A stretch of DNA of 13,963 bases, from positions 1-13,963 of the forward strand of contig DATCIR010000038.1 of NCBI GenBank assembly GCA_036507695.1, written 5' to 3'. The translations under genes and the position numbers were made by a program. This DNA is from JAKEGK01 sp036507695 (GTDB lineage Bacteria; Pseudomonadota; Gammaproteobacteria; SZUA-152). Positions 1 to 7,978 of the stretch are shown one piece after another (the stretch's first letter is position 1; each line of letters opens with the position of its first letter). The notes below the pieces were generated by a model, which searched no databases, was not told the origin of the DNA, and saw nothing but the letters and a program-made list of their open reading frames with translations.

Positions 1-961
1 CCGCTAACCCGATCTTTGACTGGAATGGGTTATTAATTGAATGAAAATAGTCGCTAAAGTAAGAGAGATTCACAACGGGATAATCTTTCACAAACAGCGA
101 ATCTCCTGGAGTAGCACAGTCGTATTGTTTTAACGGAAATATGCCTGAAAGTGCGCACAATCTTTCTTGGGTTGCCCTGGCATTAATGTGTAGCTCATAT
201 CCCCCGCTGGGATGATTGTTCTCATTGCCCGTGCCAGGTATATAGTCAGGGCCGTGTAGCTCATTGCGCGTGTGCTGCGGTTGGGCCATATCCTGTATTA
301 AGTGCACAACATGACCGAGGTTTTTAAAGAGCGACGCCCAGTACTTATTTCTCTCGCTTTTGTTGTTGGGTAATAATTCACCCTCTTGATTATGATTGGT
401 TATTGCACGATAGAGTGATTCATACGCATCCACTACGCTATATCGGTTAGGTCTGGTGCTATCCTGCGTAACAGGAAAGATGAATGCGTTTTCGGTTCCT
501 AACGCCCAGTTTGGTGCTGATAATTCTTCCGTAGGGCGGATTTCGATAACGGCGCCTTCAAGATTGATAGGGTTAAAGAAGTGATGTCCGTATCTATGTT
601 CCTCATCGTCATCTATTGATGGATTCCCAATATGGTCTTCATATATTACGCCCTGTAGTATCCAGCCCTGAACCGTAAGATAATCAGCAGGTCGTGGCAT
701 ATGTCTAAGGTCGCCAATTTCTGGTCTTCGTTCAACGACTTCTCCATCTTGCCTAACCTTGTTAAATAATTCACCAAATGGGGCTTGATCCGCTAATCTA
801 AATTTCAGCCCATAGTCTCCCAGCACAGCATTTCCATCTGACAATATGGATTGTTCAAAAGCCTCTACTGTCAAAATAGCGTGTGTGTCTACCTCATATG
901 CTGTCGCGATGCTTGTTTGCAAAAAAACTAAGCCAAGTAATAATTTTACGAAATGTTTCAT
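1..961 (-). CDS. Secreted zinc-dependent phospholipase C / P1-nuclease-like protein (C-terminus outside window)
   Basis: Translating the minus strand from the ATG at 961 gives 320 codons with no stop, running off the left edge, so the gene is partial. Residues 1-21 form a signal peptide with a likely cut after ATA (SIATA|YE), so the product is exported. Residues with the spacing of a zinc-dependent phospholipase C / S1-P1 nuclease helical fold are visible: an early THAILT (H27), GVIYEDH (about 104-110), GHHFFNP (125-131), and the key motif GHVVHLIQDMAQPQHT (216-231), which carries His, Asp and His ligands. Known members of this fold hydrolyse phosphodiester bonds in lipids or nucleic acids; which substrate applies here cannot be told. 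A GGTGAC lies just before the ATG. The gene follows the Ig-like protein gene by 60 bp on the same strand and is probably co-transcribed. The fold assignment is fairly sure; enzymatic specificity is not. Confidence 0.72.
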   Translation of the reverse strand, partial: MKHFVKLLLGLVFLQTSIATAYEVDTHAILTVEAFEQSILSDGNAVLGDYGLKFRLADQAPFGELFNKVRQDGEVVERRPEIGDLRHMPRPADYLTVQGWILQGVIYEDHIGNPSIDDDEEHRYGHHFFNPINLEGAVIEIRPTEELSAPNWALGTENAFIFPVTQDSTRPNRYSVVDAYESLYRAITNHNQEGELLPNNKSERNKYWASLFKNLGHVVHLIQDMAQPQHTRNELHGPDYIPGTGNENNHPSGGYELHINARATQERLCALSGIFPLKQYDCATPGDSLFVKDYPVVNLSYFSDYFHSINNPFQSKIGLA

Positions 962-1021
962 TTTGTCACCGATACCGAAATTAAAGCTAACCATCTACTA
1001 ACTAGTCTGAATTCTATTACA

Positions 1022-2983
1022 CTACATATCATCTATTCGCCACACTCCATCTGTATTTCTTGTAAATATAACGGGTGATCCGATGGTCGTTCCCTGTATG
1101 GATTTGAGAAGTATATATTGTGCGGTCTGCCCGCGAACGGAATCCAATTTAAGTGTGCCGAAATCCGCTGCTGTATTGGTCAGATTAGAACCAAGGTTAG
1201 AAAAAAGTGTTAAAAACTCGTCTCGGCGATACGGTGCAAAATAGGCTAACGCGCCACTGATGTCACCTGCGATCAAATGCTGTTTCATAGTGGAAAAAGT
1301 ATCTACCAGTAAGGAGTCCAGTTGAATTAAATCTAGTGCAATAACCTGATGGCTTAGGTGATTATAATTATAATTCGTGTCGACCACGCGAAACGATACA
1401 GTATGCACGCCATTTGAAAACTGGTGTTTGATGGGGTTGTTTTTAGAGTACCATTGTGTTTCTTCGAAGTTACCATCATTGTTGTAATCAACATAAATTC
1501 TGTTGGGTGTGATTCCATCTCTTGGCACAATATAAAATTCGGTAATTAGAGGCCCATAACCAGTATCATGTTTTGCAACTACAAACGCTGAAGGCTGATT
1601 GGTATCATCACGTGTGACGGTCAATTCTGATTGTCCGTCATTCCCCTCAATGCTAACTACACGAGCAACAATGGTGTTTTCACCTGGGTCAAGATAAACA
1701 TTGTTTGCAAAAAACTGGTCGCCAATAATGAATGCTGGCTGTCCATTTACCGTTATACCAGCTCCAGCTGGTGCTGAAAAAGTTCCAGATACAGAAACTG
1801 AGTGACTGTTTAAAATGTCGTCTTGCTGAGGGTAGTCAATTTGTATAGGTAAACCAGACCCACTTGGAATTTGTAGGTTCAATGCATCGCTCTGATTTGT
1901 CGCGCTATCGGTAGCGATCAGTGTCAGTATATCCCCAGGATTTGCAGCAATTAACAATGTAAATCTGCCATCAATTTGGCTTTGCGCGGTGTTGGTATCG
2001 TTTGTAGAATTATTAGTGACGGAAACTAATACGTTTGATTCTACACTTTGATTGCTTCCAGTTATAACCGTATCGCCATTCACAATATCGCTTAATGAAA
2101 TAAGAGCTTCATTCGGGATGAGTGGCGGGATCGTATCAAGCACAACGTGCTTGGTTAGGCTTCCAGTATTTCCAGCGATATCCGTTGCTGTTACTTCTAT
2201 ATAATTACTGCCTTCTGTTAAATGCACCGTAGCGCTAAATTGGCTGTTATTTACGGTAACGAGTGCATTATTAATGCGCGTGCTTGATATATCATTCGCT
2301 TCACTGATAGAACCTTCAACTGCTAGTGGAGATTGATTGGTATATTGTGGTGTATTAAATGATATGACGGGTTCAGATTTATCAATATTAATAGTTGAAG
2401 TAATTGACGCAGTATTACCGGCAAAGTCTGCCGCAGTTCCGGTGGCCATGTTATTAGCTTGTTCGGTGTCAACAACTACTGGGGGAGAGCAAAAGTTAAT
2501 ACCTGAAAAATCGTCGGCACATAGAAAAGAAACAGTAACATCTCGGTTATGCCACATATTTTCATTAGGCGATGGGTTTAAAGCATAATGAATCGTAGGT
2601 GGTGTATTATCAACACCAACGATGGATATACTTAGAGAGCCTCCTGGTTTGCCACGAAGCTCAACGGACAGTTTATTTATCTGGCTTAGTGCAACTACTT
2701 TATAGAATGACGATACCGTTTGGTTGAAATCGGCGGGTTCCAGTATAGGTTCATTGTTGATTTTTATTATCGCGCTAGAAACTTGATTGACCTCAATTTG
2801 GAGTTGATATTGGGTCCTTGTGGTAGGAGCAGAGAATGTCCGAGAAATAATGACTGGACTACCAGTGCCCCGCTCAAATGATTCTGAACCAAAAACTGGA
2901 AAAGTTCCTGCTAAGGCATTTGAGAGATTAAAATATAGAAAGAATAAAACTGGTAAGCAGCGTGCGGCTACGGTTTTGTGCAT
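1022..2983 (-). CDS. Secreted multi-domain Ig-like protein
   Basis: A 653-residue product if started at the ATG at 2983; a TTG at 2989 is in frame two codons earlier. A GGAG lies about 10 nt before the ATG and 4 nt before the TTG, so the ATG is preferred. Residues 1-25 are a signal peptide ending NALA|G. After an N-terminal beta-rich region (about 26-125) come repeated Ig-like/cadherin-like modules joined by D-x-TPP or DKSEP boundaries and AGNT loops: about 128-204, 206-284, 288-373 and 381-459. A PKD-like module follows (about 466-548), with a calcium-loop-like DYNNDGNFE. The last 100 residues are different, with an amphipathic helix and beta strands resembling a small NTF2-like or lipoprotein-type domain (weak inference). 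One Cys pair (about 155 and 165) sits in the first Ig-like module. The role is probably adhesion, scaffolding or partner binding at the cell surface or outside the cell. No catalytic motif is seen. The gene precedes the phospholipase-like gene in the same direction. Confidence 0.75.
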   Translation of the reverse strand: MHKTVAARCLPVLFFLYFNLSNALAGTFPVFGSESFERGTGSPVIISRTFSAPTTRTQYQLQIEVNQVSSAIIKINNEPILEPADFNQTVSSFYKVVALSQINKLSVELRGKPGGSLSISIVGVDNTPPTIHYALNPSPNENMWHNRDVTVSFLCADDFSGINFCSPPVVVDTEQANNMATGTAADFAGNTASITSTINIDKSEPVISFNTPQYTNQSPLAVEGSISEANDISSTRINNALVTVNNSQFSATVHLTEGSNYIEVTATDIAGNTGSLTKHVVLDTIPPLIPNEALISLSDIVNGDTVITGSNQSVESNVLVSVTNNSTNDTNTAQSQIDGRFTLLIAANPGDILTLIATDSATNQSDALNLQIPSGSGLPIQIDYPQQDDILNSHSVSVSGTFSAPAGAGITVNGQPAFIIGDQFFANNVYLDPGENTIVARVVSIEGNDGQSELTVTRDDTNQPSAFVVAKHDTGYGPLITEFYIVPRDGITPNRIYVDYNNDGNFEETQWYSKNNPIKHQFSNGVHTVSFRVVDTNYNYNHLSHQVIALDLIQLDSLLVDTFSTMKQHLIAGDISGALAYFAPYRRDEFLTLFSNLGSNLTNTAADFGTLKLDSVRGQTAQYILLKSIQGTTIGSPVIFTRNTDGVWRIDDM

Positions 2984-3337
2984 TGACAACTTTCTCCAGG
3001 AGAAAACATACTGCTTTTTCCATCACTGGAGCAAGCAAACTACATGGAAACAGTGATTACCCGTACCCTTTGAGTAATCGATTAAAGTAGTTGGCTACAA
3101 CAACTGAACTTCGACAGACAGAAGGACAAACCAAATTACTACTATGTTACTTAGTTAAAACGTACACCAAACGTGATATTAAAGTCAATCGTATGTCTTA
3201 TCTAATAATTATTGTGCTTTGATGCAGGGTCGAACAGGCTAATCTTTTTTTGGCGATCAGATACTTAATGATTCCAGTTGCATCAAATTAATATTCGAGA
3301 TAAGCAATTTGTAAAAATCTATAGCAAGATTGCCGCG
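2984..3337. other. Intergenic stretch upstream of the Ig-like protein gene
   Basis: About 350 bp of AT-rich sequence without a convincing gene. It must hold the promoter of the minus-strand Ig-like/phospholipase pair. On that strand a weak candidate is TTGCTC, 18 nt, TATGTT (about 3030-3007). A perfect 7-bp inverted repeat, ATCACTG (3022-3028) and CAGTGAT (3051-3057), overlaps this area and could be an operator. Nothing else recognisable is seen. Confidence 0.35.
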
Positions 3338-3715
3338 CTACTCAGATGGTTTGGTCTTTTTCCAAGAAAAAATCAACTGACAGACTATTGCCACTATTAC
3401 CCCGTATACCATCAATAGGGCAAATTTTTCAAATGTAGTTATTTGATAAAGAATATGAGTTGTCGGGATCCCTTGGAGTAATTTAACCAATATTAAGGGG
3501 TAAAGCGCAAATTGAAATATGTGCCACAAGAGTTGGCTTACTATTCCACCAAAAATGTTGCTAATCATCAATAAAAATAATATAAACAAAAGTGCAATAT
3601 ATCCTAGGAAACCTCTAAAAGCATATTTATAACGTTGAAAAATATTATTTTTCATCTTGCCATTCGCATTATTCATTATCGAATGATTATCATCATTGTC
3701 ATGTGCGCTGATCAT
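3338..3715 (-). CDS. Small hypothetical membrane protein
   Basis: A 125-residue product with no recognised family. After a hydrophilic, Asn/Asp-rich N-terminus (1-33) there are three hydrophobic segments, about 36-58, 60-80 and 97-118, followed by a lysine-rich tail (WKKTKPSE). This suggests a three-pass inner-membrane protein. The start is uncertain: no clear ribosome binding site precedes the ATG at 3715, and in-frame ATGs at codons 14 and 21 are possible, the latter giving a product that begins just before the basic stretch. A TATAGT hexamer on the minus strand (3754-3749) could be a -10 element. The gene is AT-rich like the genes to its left and unlike rnt/pyrC on its right, so it probably belongs to the accessory zone. 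No function is proposed. Confidence 0.5.
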   Translation of the reverse strand: MISAHDNDDNHSIMNNANGKMKNNIFQRYKYAFRGFLGYIALLFILFLLMISNIFGGIVSQLLWHIFQFALYPLILVKLLQGIPTTHILYQITTFEKFALLMVYGVIVAIVCQLIFSWKKTKPSE

Positions 3716-3789
3716 AGGAAATCCAGAGGCGTACTACTCTCATAAGGCACTATATCGGCCACTCTATTAAAAACTTTAATCGTAATTAG

Positions 3790-3832
3790 TTACGCGCTGT
3801 TTTTCGGAAGAGCCTCTTTATTCAGCGCGTAA
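3790..3832. terminator. Inverted repeat between rnt and the membrane-protein gene, candidate terminator
   Basis: Perfect 10-bp arms TTACGCGCTG (3790-3799) and CAGCGCGTAA (3823-3832) enclose a 23-nt loop that itself contains a small AAGAG/CTCTT hairpin. The element lies 30 bp after the rnt stop codon, where a terminator of the pyrC-rnt unit would be expected. A T-rich run (TCTTTTTAG) follows on the plus strand only, so on the rnt strand it lacks a classical U tract. It may end transcripts in either direction with differing efficiency, or act as an mRNA 3' stabiliser. Confidence 0.4.
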
Positions 3833-3861
3833 TCTTTTTAGCTGGCACGTATTCACGGCGG

Positions 3862-4497
3862 TTAATCGGATGGCGGGAAGGCTTGACCCCACATATTCAC
3901 GATTTTACAAAATAGCTCCGCGGTTTTTTCCGCGTCATATTTCGCGGAGTGCGCATGGTCGTGGTTCCATTCAATACCCGCGGCGATCATGGCGCGCGCC
4001 AGCACGGTTTGGCCGAACGCCAGGCCCGCCAGTGTCACGGTGTCAAAGGTGCTGAACTGGTGGAACGGGTTGCGTTTAATGCCGGAACGTTCGACCGCCG
4101 CGTTTAAAAACGCCAAATCAAACGCCGGATTATGCCCGACCAGGATGGCGCGGGTGCAGGCCTGTTCTTTTACCGCGGCGCGAACCGGTTCAAAAATGGT
4201 TTTCAAGGCGTCAAATTCCGTGACCGCAAACCGGAAGGGATGATGCGGGTCGATGCCGGTAAACGCCAGTGAGGTGGCGTCAAGATTCGCGCCGGGGAAT
4301 GGCTGCACATGCGAGGCATAGGTTTCACCGACGGTGAGCTGTGCCGCGTCATTGAACACCACGGTCACCGCGGCGATTTCCAGCAAGGCATCCTTGCTGG
4401 CATTAAATCCCGCGGTTTCAACATCGACTACCACGGGTAAAAAACCGCGAAACCGGTTCGACATGAGTTTGGCTGCCGCTGTTAATCTGTTCGTCAT
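3862..4497 (-). CDS. rnt: Ribonuclease T (DEDDh 3'-5' exoribonuclease)
   Basis: RNase T trims 3' ends of tRNA (including CCA end turnover), 5S and 23S rRNA and other stable RNAs as a cytoplasmic dimer. The product has 211 residues when started at the ATG at 4497, close to the 215 of E. coli. A longer in-frame start at 4554 would overlap the end of pyrC and adds an unconserved stretch, so it was not used. All DEDDh residues are visible: D25 and E27 in VVDVETAGF, D127 in HNPAFD, and H183 and D188 in HSAKYD. Each is exactly two positions later than in the E. coli protein (D23, E25, D125, H181, D186). Long family-typical strings such as DALLEIAA, KRNPFH and LAGLAFGQTVL are present. The gene starts 16 bp after the pyrC stop codon on the same strand, so the two are almost certainly co-transcribed. 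Confidence 0.96.
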   Translation of the reverse strand: MTNRLTAAAKLMSNRFRGFLPVVVDVETAGFNASKDALLEIAAVTVVFNDAAQLTVGETYASHVQPFPGANLDATSLAFTGIDPHHPFRFAVTEFDALKTIFEPVRAAVKEQACTRAILVGHNPAFDLAFLNAAVERSGIKRNPFHQFSTFDTVTLAGLAFGQTVLARAMIAAGIEWNHDHAHSAKYDAEKTAELFCKIVNMWGQAFPPSD

Positions 4498-4513
4498 GAG
4501 CACTGCTTGCCGC

Positions 4514-5581
4514 TTAGTTGCTTTGTTGTGATAGCTTCCAGGGCAAGGATTCACCCGCTAAAAGCGGAATGAGTTGTTCATTGCCGGCAACGTAGTTTTG
4601 GGGAACCTGCCAGGATTCCTTGATCAGGGTGATTTTTCCGGTGTTGCGCGGCAGCCGGTAAAAATCCGCGCCGAAATGGCTGGCAAAACCTTCCAGCCGG
4701 TCGAGTTTACCCGCTTTTTCGAACGCCACGGCGTAAAGTTCCAGGGCGGCATGGGCGCTGTAAATGCCGGCGCAGCCACAGGCGGTTTCCTTGGCGGTTT
4801 GAGCGTGCGGCGCGCTGTCGGTTCCCAGGAAGAATTTCGGATTGCCGCTGGCCGCGGCTTCGATTAACGCCCGCTGGTGGCTTTGGCGTTTCAATACCGG
4901 TAAACAATAATAGTGCGGCCGGATGCCGCCCGCCAACATGGCGTTGCGGTTAAACAACAAGTGATGGGGAGTCAGGGTGGCGGCGATATTGTCATTCGCG
5001 GATAACACGTATTGCACCGCTTCCTGCGTGGTAATGTGCTCGAACACGATGCGCAATGAGGGAATTTTTTCGTGAACCGGGCTGAGCACCTGGTCGATAA
5101 AAAATTTTTCCCGGTCGAATATATCCACCGTAGGGTCAACCACTTCGCCGTGCACCAGTAGGGGTATATCCTGCTCGGCCATGGCTTCCAGGGTGGCGTA
5201 TACTTTGCGGATATCGGTAACGCCGCTGTCGGAGTTGGTGGTGGCGCCGGCGGGATAATATTTTACCGCGTGAACATGGCCGCTTTGTTTGGCCTTGCGA
5301 ATTTCCGCCGGTGCGGTGTTGTCCGTCAAATAGAGGGTCATCAAGGGTTCAAAGCCGGTTTTGCCCGTGAGCGCGGCCAGGATACGCGCGCGATAGGCCA
5401 GCGCCTGCGCGGTGGTAGTTACCGGCGGTTTTAAATTCGGCATAATGATCGCGCGCGCAAATTGCCGCGCGGTATGCGGCAGTACCGTGTGCAGCATCAC
5501 GCCATCACGGACGTGCAAGTGCCAGTCGTCAGGTTGGGTGATGGTGATTGATTGCGTGGACGCTGGCGTCGGTGACTGCAT
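4514..5581 (-). CDS. pyrC: Dihydroorotase, class II (E. coli PyrC type)
   Basis: This zinc enzyme of de novo pyrimidine synthesis interconverts N-carbamoyl-L-aspartate and L-dihydroorotate in the cytoplasm. The 355-residue product is near the 348 of E. coli PyrC. The binuclear metal site is complete: H21 and H23 in DWHLHVRD, K107 (the carboxylated lysine) in AVKYYPAGATTNS, H144 in LLVHGE, H182 in VFEHIT, and D255 in GTDSAPH. Each is five positions after its E. coli counterpart. CGCAGIYSAHAAL near 280 also fits the family. The ATG at 5581 is chosen by length; an AAGGA sits about 13 nt upstream, a longer than ideal spacing. The gene is followed after 16 bp by rnt and is divergent from rsmE. A consensus -10 hexamer lies upstream. 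Confidence 0.97.
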   Translation of the reverse strand: MQSPTPASTQSITITQPDDWHLHVRDGVMLHTVLPHTARQFARAIIMPNLKPPVTTTAQALAYRARILAALTGKTGFEPLMTLYLTDNTAPAEIRKAKQSGHVHAVKYYPAGATTNSDSGVTDIRKVYATLEAMAEQDIPLLVHGEVVDPTVDIFDREKFFIDQVLSPVHEKIPSLRIVFEHITTQEAVQYVLSANDNIAATLTPHHLLFNRNAMLAGGIRPHYYCLPVLKRQSHQRALIEAAASGNPKFFLGTDSAPHAQTAKETACGCAGIYSAHAALELYAVAFEKAGKLDRLEGFASHFGADFYRLPRNTGKITLIKESWQVPQNYVAGNEQLIPLLAGESLPWKLSQQSN

Positions 5582-5612
5582 GGCTTGTGGTGTATCCTTG
5601 TGCTGGACACGT

Positions 5613-5618
5613 ATTATA
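5613..5618 (-). promoter_or_regulatory. Candidate -10 box of pyrC
   Basis: On the minus strand this reads TATAAT, an exact sigma-70 -10 hexamer, placed so that transcription would begin about 25 nt before the pyrC ATG. No good -35 is present at 16-18 nt (AGGTTT at 17), so strength may depend on an activator. The shared 151-bp divergent region also contains TATAAC on the plus strand (5645-5650), a possible -10 for rsmE. Confidence 0.45.
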
Positions 5619-5732
5619 TATTACATAAAAGCATGAAACCTATTTATAACACGAAACTATGCCGCGAATGCCGCGCATCGCGGTAAAATTCCGTGAATCC
5701 CGGATCAATAAGGCTGACCTGGTGCAATAGCA

Positions 5733-6476
5733 ATGAGAATCCCGCGAATTTATCAAGCACTGCCACTGCAGACGGGCGGCACGATTACCCTGGACGCGCA
5801 GGCGGCAACGCATGTTGTAAAAGTGCTGCGCTTAAAACCCGCTGAACAAATCATCGTATTTGACGGTCAGGGCGGGGAGTATACGGGGGTGATTAAAACC
5901 ATCGATAAGCGCGCGGTCATCGTCCAGTTGCAGAGCTATGAGGAGCGCGGCACCGAATCGCCGCTGCAGATTTCACTGGTGCAGGGTGTGTCGCGCAGCG
6001 AACGCATGGATTATACGCTGCAAAAAGCCGTGGAGCTGGGTGTCTGTGCTATTTACCCGGTGACCACCCAACATATGGCGGTGCATCTCGATACGGCGCG
6101 CGCACAGAAAAAACAAACTCACTGGCAGGGAATCGTCAACAGTGCCTGCGAGCAAAGCGGACGGGTAGCGGTGCCGCCGGTGCACGCCGTGCAGACTTTG
6201 CACCATTGCATCGATACTATTGCCACTATCGAGGGTCAATTAATGGTGGTGTTGGATCACCGGGCAACGGTCACGCTGGCTGAGCTTGACAGGCACCACA
6301 AAAACCGTATCGCCGTTATTGCGGGTCCCGAAGGCGGTTGGTCGACCGAGGAAAGGACCTGGTTAATTGCATCGGGCGCAAACGCGGTGGCGATGGGACC
6401 CCGGATCTTACGCACGGAAACCGCGGCGCTGGCCGCCATCGCCATTCTGCAGGCGCTATGGGGCGATTTTAAATAA
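5733..6476 (+). CDS. rsmE: 16S rRNA (uracil-1498-N3)-methyltransferase
   Basis: RsmE methylates N3 of U1498 in 16S rRNA within the 30S subunit, using S-adenosylmethionine. The 247-residue product matches the family length (E. coli 243). An N-terminal PUA-like domain (about 1-70, with MRIPRIYQ and THVVKVLRLK) is followed by a SPOUT methyltransferase domain. The trefoil-knot cofactor motifs are clear: KAVELGV near 100, CEQSGR near 138, GPEGGWS at 198-204 and MGPRILRTETA at 221-231. The ATG at 5733 has only a weak upstream purine stretch, but the protein begins exactly where family members do. The gene is divergent from pyrC and leads a plus-strand run with the hotdog protein 29 bp downstream. 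No anomalies are seen. Confidence 0.96.
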   Translation: MRIPRIYQALPLQTGGTITLDAQAATHVVKVLRLKPAEQIIVFDGQGGEYTGVIKTIDKRAVIVQLQSYEERGTESPLQISLVQGVSRSERMDYTLQKAVELGVCAIYPVTTQHMAVHLDTARAQKKQTHWQGIVNSACEQSGRVAVPPVHAVQTLHHCIDTIATIEGQLMVVLDHRATVTLAELDRHHKNRIAVIAGPEGGWSTEERTWLIASGANAVAMGPRILRTETAALAAIAILQALWGDFK

Positions 6477-6505
6477 GCCATGCCGGAATTTAAGAGACGC
6501 TTGTT

Positions 6506-6991
6506 ATGAACGCGCTGCGTATGCTGCGAAAACTTTCGTTCCTCTCGCCAAGGCGGCGGCTGGAATGGTATCCGCCGTTCTTTTTTATGCGGGTCAAGGT
6601 GCTGGAAATGCGGGAGGACTGGAGCCGGGTCAGGATCCGCCTGCCGCTGAATGCGTTTTCCAAAAATATGGGGGGCGCCATGTTCGGCGGTTACCAGGCC
6701 TCGCTGGCCGATCCCATTGCCGCGCTGGCGTGTGTGAAACGTTTTCCCGGTTATTCAGTCTGGACCCGCGCCATGAGCATTGATTTTGTGCGGGAAGGCA
6801 ATAGTGATCTTGAGTTACGTTTTGAGGTTGACGAGGCTCTGTTTCAAAAGATCAAGCAGGAACTGGAGCAAACCGGACGCAGCACGCCCAGCTTTGAGTA
6901 TGCGTTGTATCGCAGTGACGGCGAAATCTGCACTAAAGTCACCAATACCGTGGCGATCCGGCCCGCCGATTACAAAAGTGAAAAAAAGTGA
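6506..6991 (+). CDS. DUF4442 / PaaI-like hotdog-fold protein, putative thioesterase
   Basis: A 161-residue protein with the layout of the DUF4442/PaaI-like hotdog group. A basic N-terminal helix region (1-20) is followed by a strand with RVRIRLPLNAFSKN, then the central hotdog helix region NMGGAMFGGYQASLADPIA (about 54-72). Strands follow that include VWTRAMSIDFVRE and a last strand with CTKVTNTVAIRP. Proteins of this fold usually hydrolyse or bind acyl-CoA thioesters; the substrate is unknown. The N-M-G-G-x-M-F-G-G segment corresponds to the NHxGTxxxG region of related families but lacks the usual His. The start is preceded by AAGAGA about 9 nt upstream. A nine-codon reading frame (6480-6509) ends in ATGA across this start, which could give coupling but is probably chance. 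It lies just after rsmE on the same strand. Confidence 0.75.
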   Translation: MNALRMLRKLSFLSPRRRLEWYPPFFFMRVKVLEMREDWSRVRIRLPLNAFSKNMGGAMFGGYQASLADPIAALACVKRFPGYSVWTRAMSIDFVREGNSDLELRFEVDEALFQKIKQELEQTGRSTPSFEYALYRSDGEICTKVTNTVAIRPADYKSEKK

Positions 6992-7052
6992 AAGTAGCCG
7001 ATCTCACGGGTGGCGCCATAGTTCCGGCAACGCTGGCGCCGCGGCGGGTGGC

Positions 7053-7069
7053 CGCTGCGTTCAGCAGCG
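7053..7069 (+). other. Short GC-rich hairpin after the DUF4442 gene
   Basis: CGCTGC and GCAGCG arms pair perfectly around the loop GTTCA, 61 bp after the preceding stop codon. The flanks are GC-rich, with TGGCGCC twice just upstream (about 7012 and 7034). There is no T tract, so it is not a classical terminator. It may be a transcript-end structure. Confidence 0.3.
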
Positions 7070-7162
7070 CGGCGTATCGGCAGTGGGTTGACTGGATTAA
7101 TATACACGCCACCTGATGCCCAATATGCATAAGCAATTGAAATAAGGAGCAGGTTGTAAGCT

Positions 7163-7978
7163 ATGAAAGGCAATCTCAGAAAAATGGTGCCGGCAAATAC
7201 CAAACCGGTAAGCTACAGTTTGCCGCTCGGTGACAGCGTGGTTGCGCTCAATGAATTCCTCGGAAAAAAAATCGCCTTAACTTTCACCGGCACGATCAAT
7301 TGCATTGCCTGCGGGCGCAAGACCAATAAAAGTTTTAACCAGGGTTATTGTTTCCCCTGCATGCGCAGCCTGGCGGAATGCGACACTTGTATTGTAAAGC
7401 CCGAGCTATGTCATTTCGTCCAAGGCACCTGCCGCGATGCCGAGTGGGCCTTGTCCCACTGCATGCAGGATCATATTGTGTATCTTGCCAATTCTTCGGG
7501 AATCAAGGTGGGGATTACCCGGCATACCCAAGTGCCCACGCGCTGGATTGATCAGGGCGCGACCCAGGCCCTGCCCCTGTATCGCGTTGCCAGCCGGTAT
7601 ATATCCGGCCTGGTGGAAGTGATTATTAAAAATCATGTGGCGGATAAAACTGATTGGCGCAAGATGTTAAAAGGCGATCCCGAACCCTTGGATCTGGCGG
7701 CGCAGCGCGATGCGTTGTTTGCGCAGTGCGGGAAGCAAATCAAGCAACTGGAAAATACCTTGCCGGAAAATAGCATTCGGCTATTGCCCGATGCAGCCAT
7801 CACCGGCATTGAATATCCAGTGCTGGAGTTTCCGGCCAAAGTCACGTCGTTGAGCTTTGATAAAACACCCGGCGTTGCCGGCACGCTATTGGGCATTAAG
7901 GGCCAGTATTTAATCCTCGATACCGGCGTCATCAATATCCGCAAATTTGGCGGTTACGAAATTGAATTTGCGGCCTAA
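7163..7978 (+). CDS. DUF2797 family protein, cysteine-rich, possible GIY-YIG-like fold
   Basis: A 271-residue protein that I recognise as DUF2797, a family without an established function. Residues 47-100 are rich in cysteine: C47 and C50 (CIAC), C63 and C66 (CFPC), C73 and C76 (CDTC), C83, C90 and C100. The paired CxxC units suggest one or two zinc sites. Immediately after is HIVYLANSSGIKVGITR (104-120) and then TRWIDQGA, which has the spacing of a GIY-YIG-type nuclease core (a tyrosine strand, K-V-G-I-T, then an arginine helix). This similarity is my own reading, not a database result. The C-terminal 100 residues (about 170-271) look beta-rich. AGGAG lies 14 nt and AGG 9 nt before the ATG. 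It is followed by a 494-bp gap before pdhA. A nucleic-acid-related role is possible but unproven. Confidence 0.75.
   Translation: MKGNLRKMVPANTKPVSYSLPLGDSVVALNEFLGKKIALTFTGTINCIACGRKTNKSFNQGYCFPCMRSLAECDTCIVKPELCHFVQGTCRDAEWALSHCMQDHIVYLANSSGIKVGITRHTQVPTRWIDQGATQALPLYRVASRYISGLVEVIIKNHVADKTDWRKMLKGDPEPLDLAAQRDALFAQCGKQIKQLENTLPENSIRLLPDAAITGIEYPVLEFPAKVTSLSFDKTPGVAGTLLGIKGQYLILDTGVINIRKFGGYEIEFAA

Noticed and set aside
2820..3056. Plus-strand frame of 78 codons across the start of the Ig-like gene
   Set aside because: It is antisense to the signal-peptide region of a well-supported gene and has no family resemblance.
6480..6509. Nine-codon frame ending in ATGA over the DUF4442 start
   Set aside because: It is too short to support, and such overlaps arise easily by chance.
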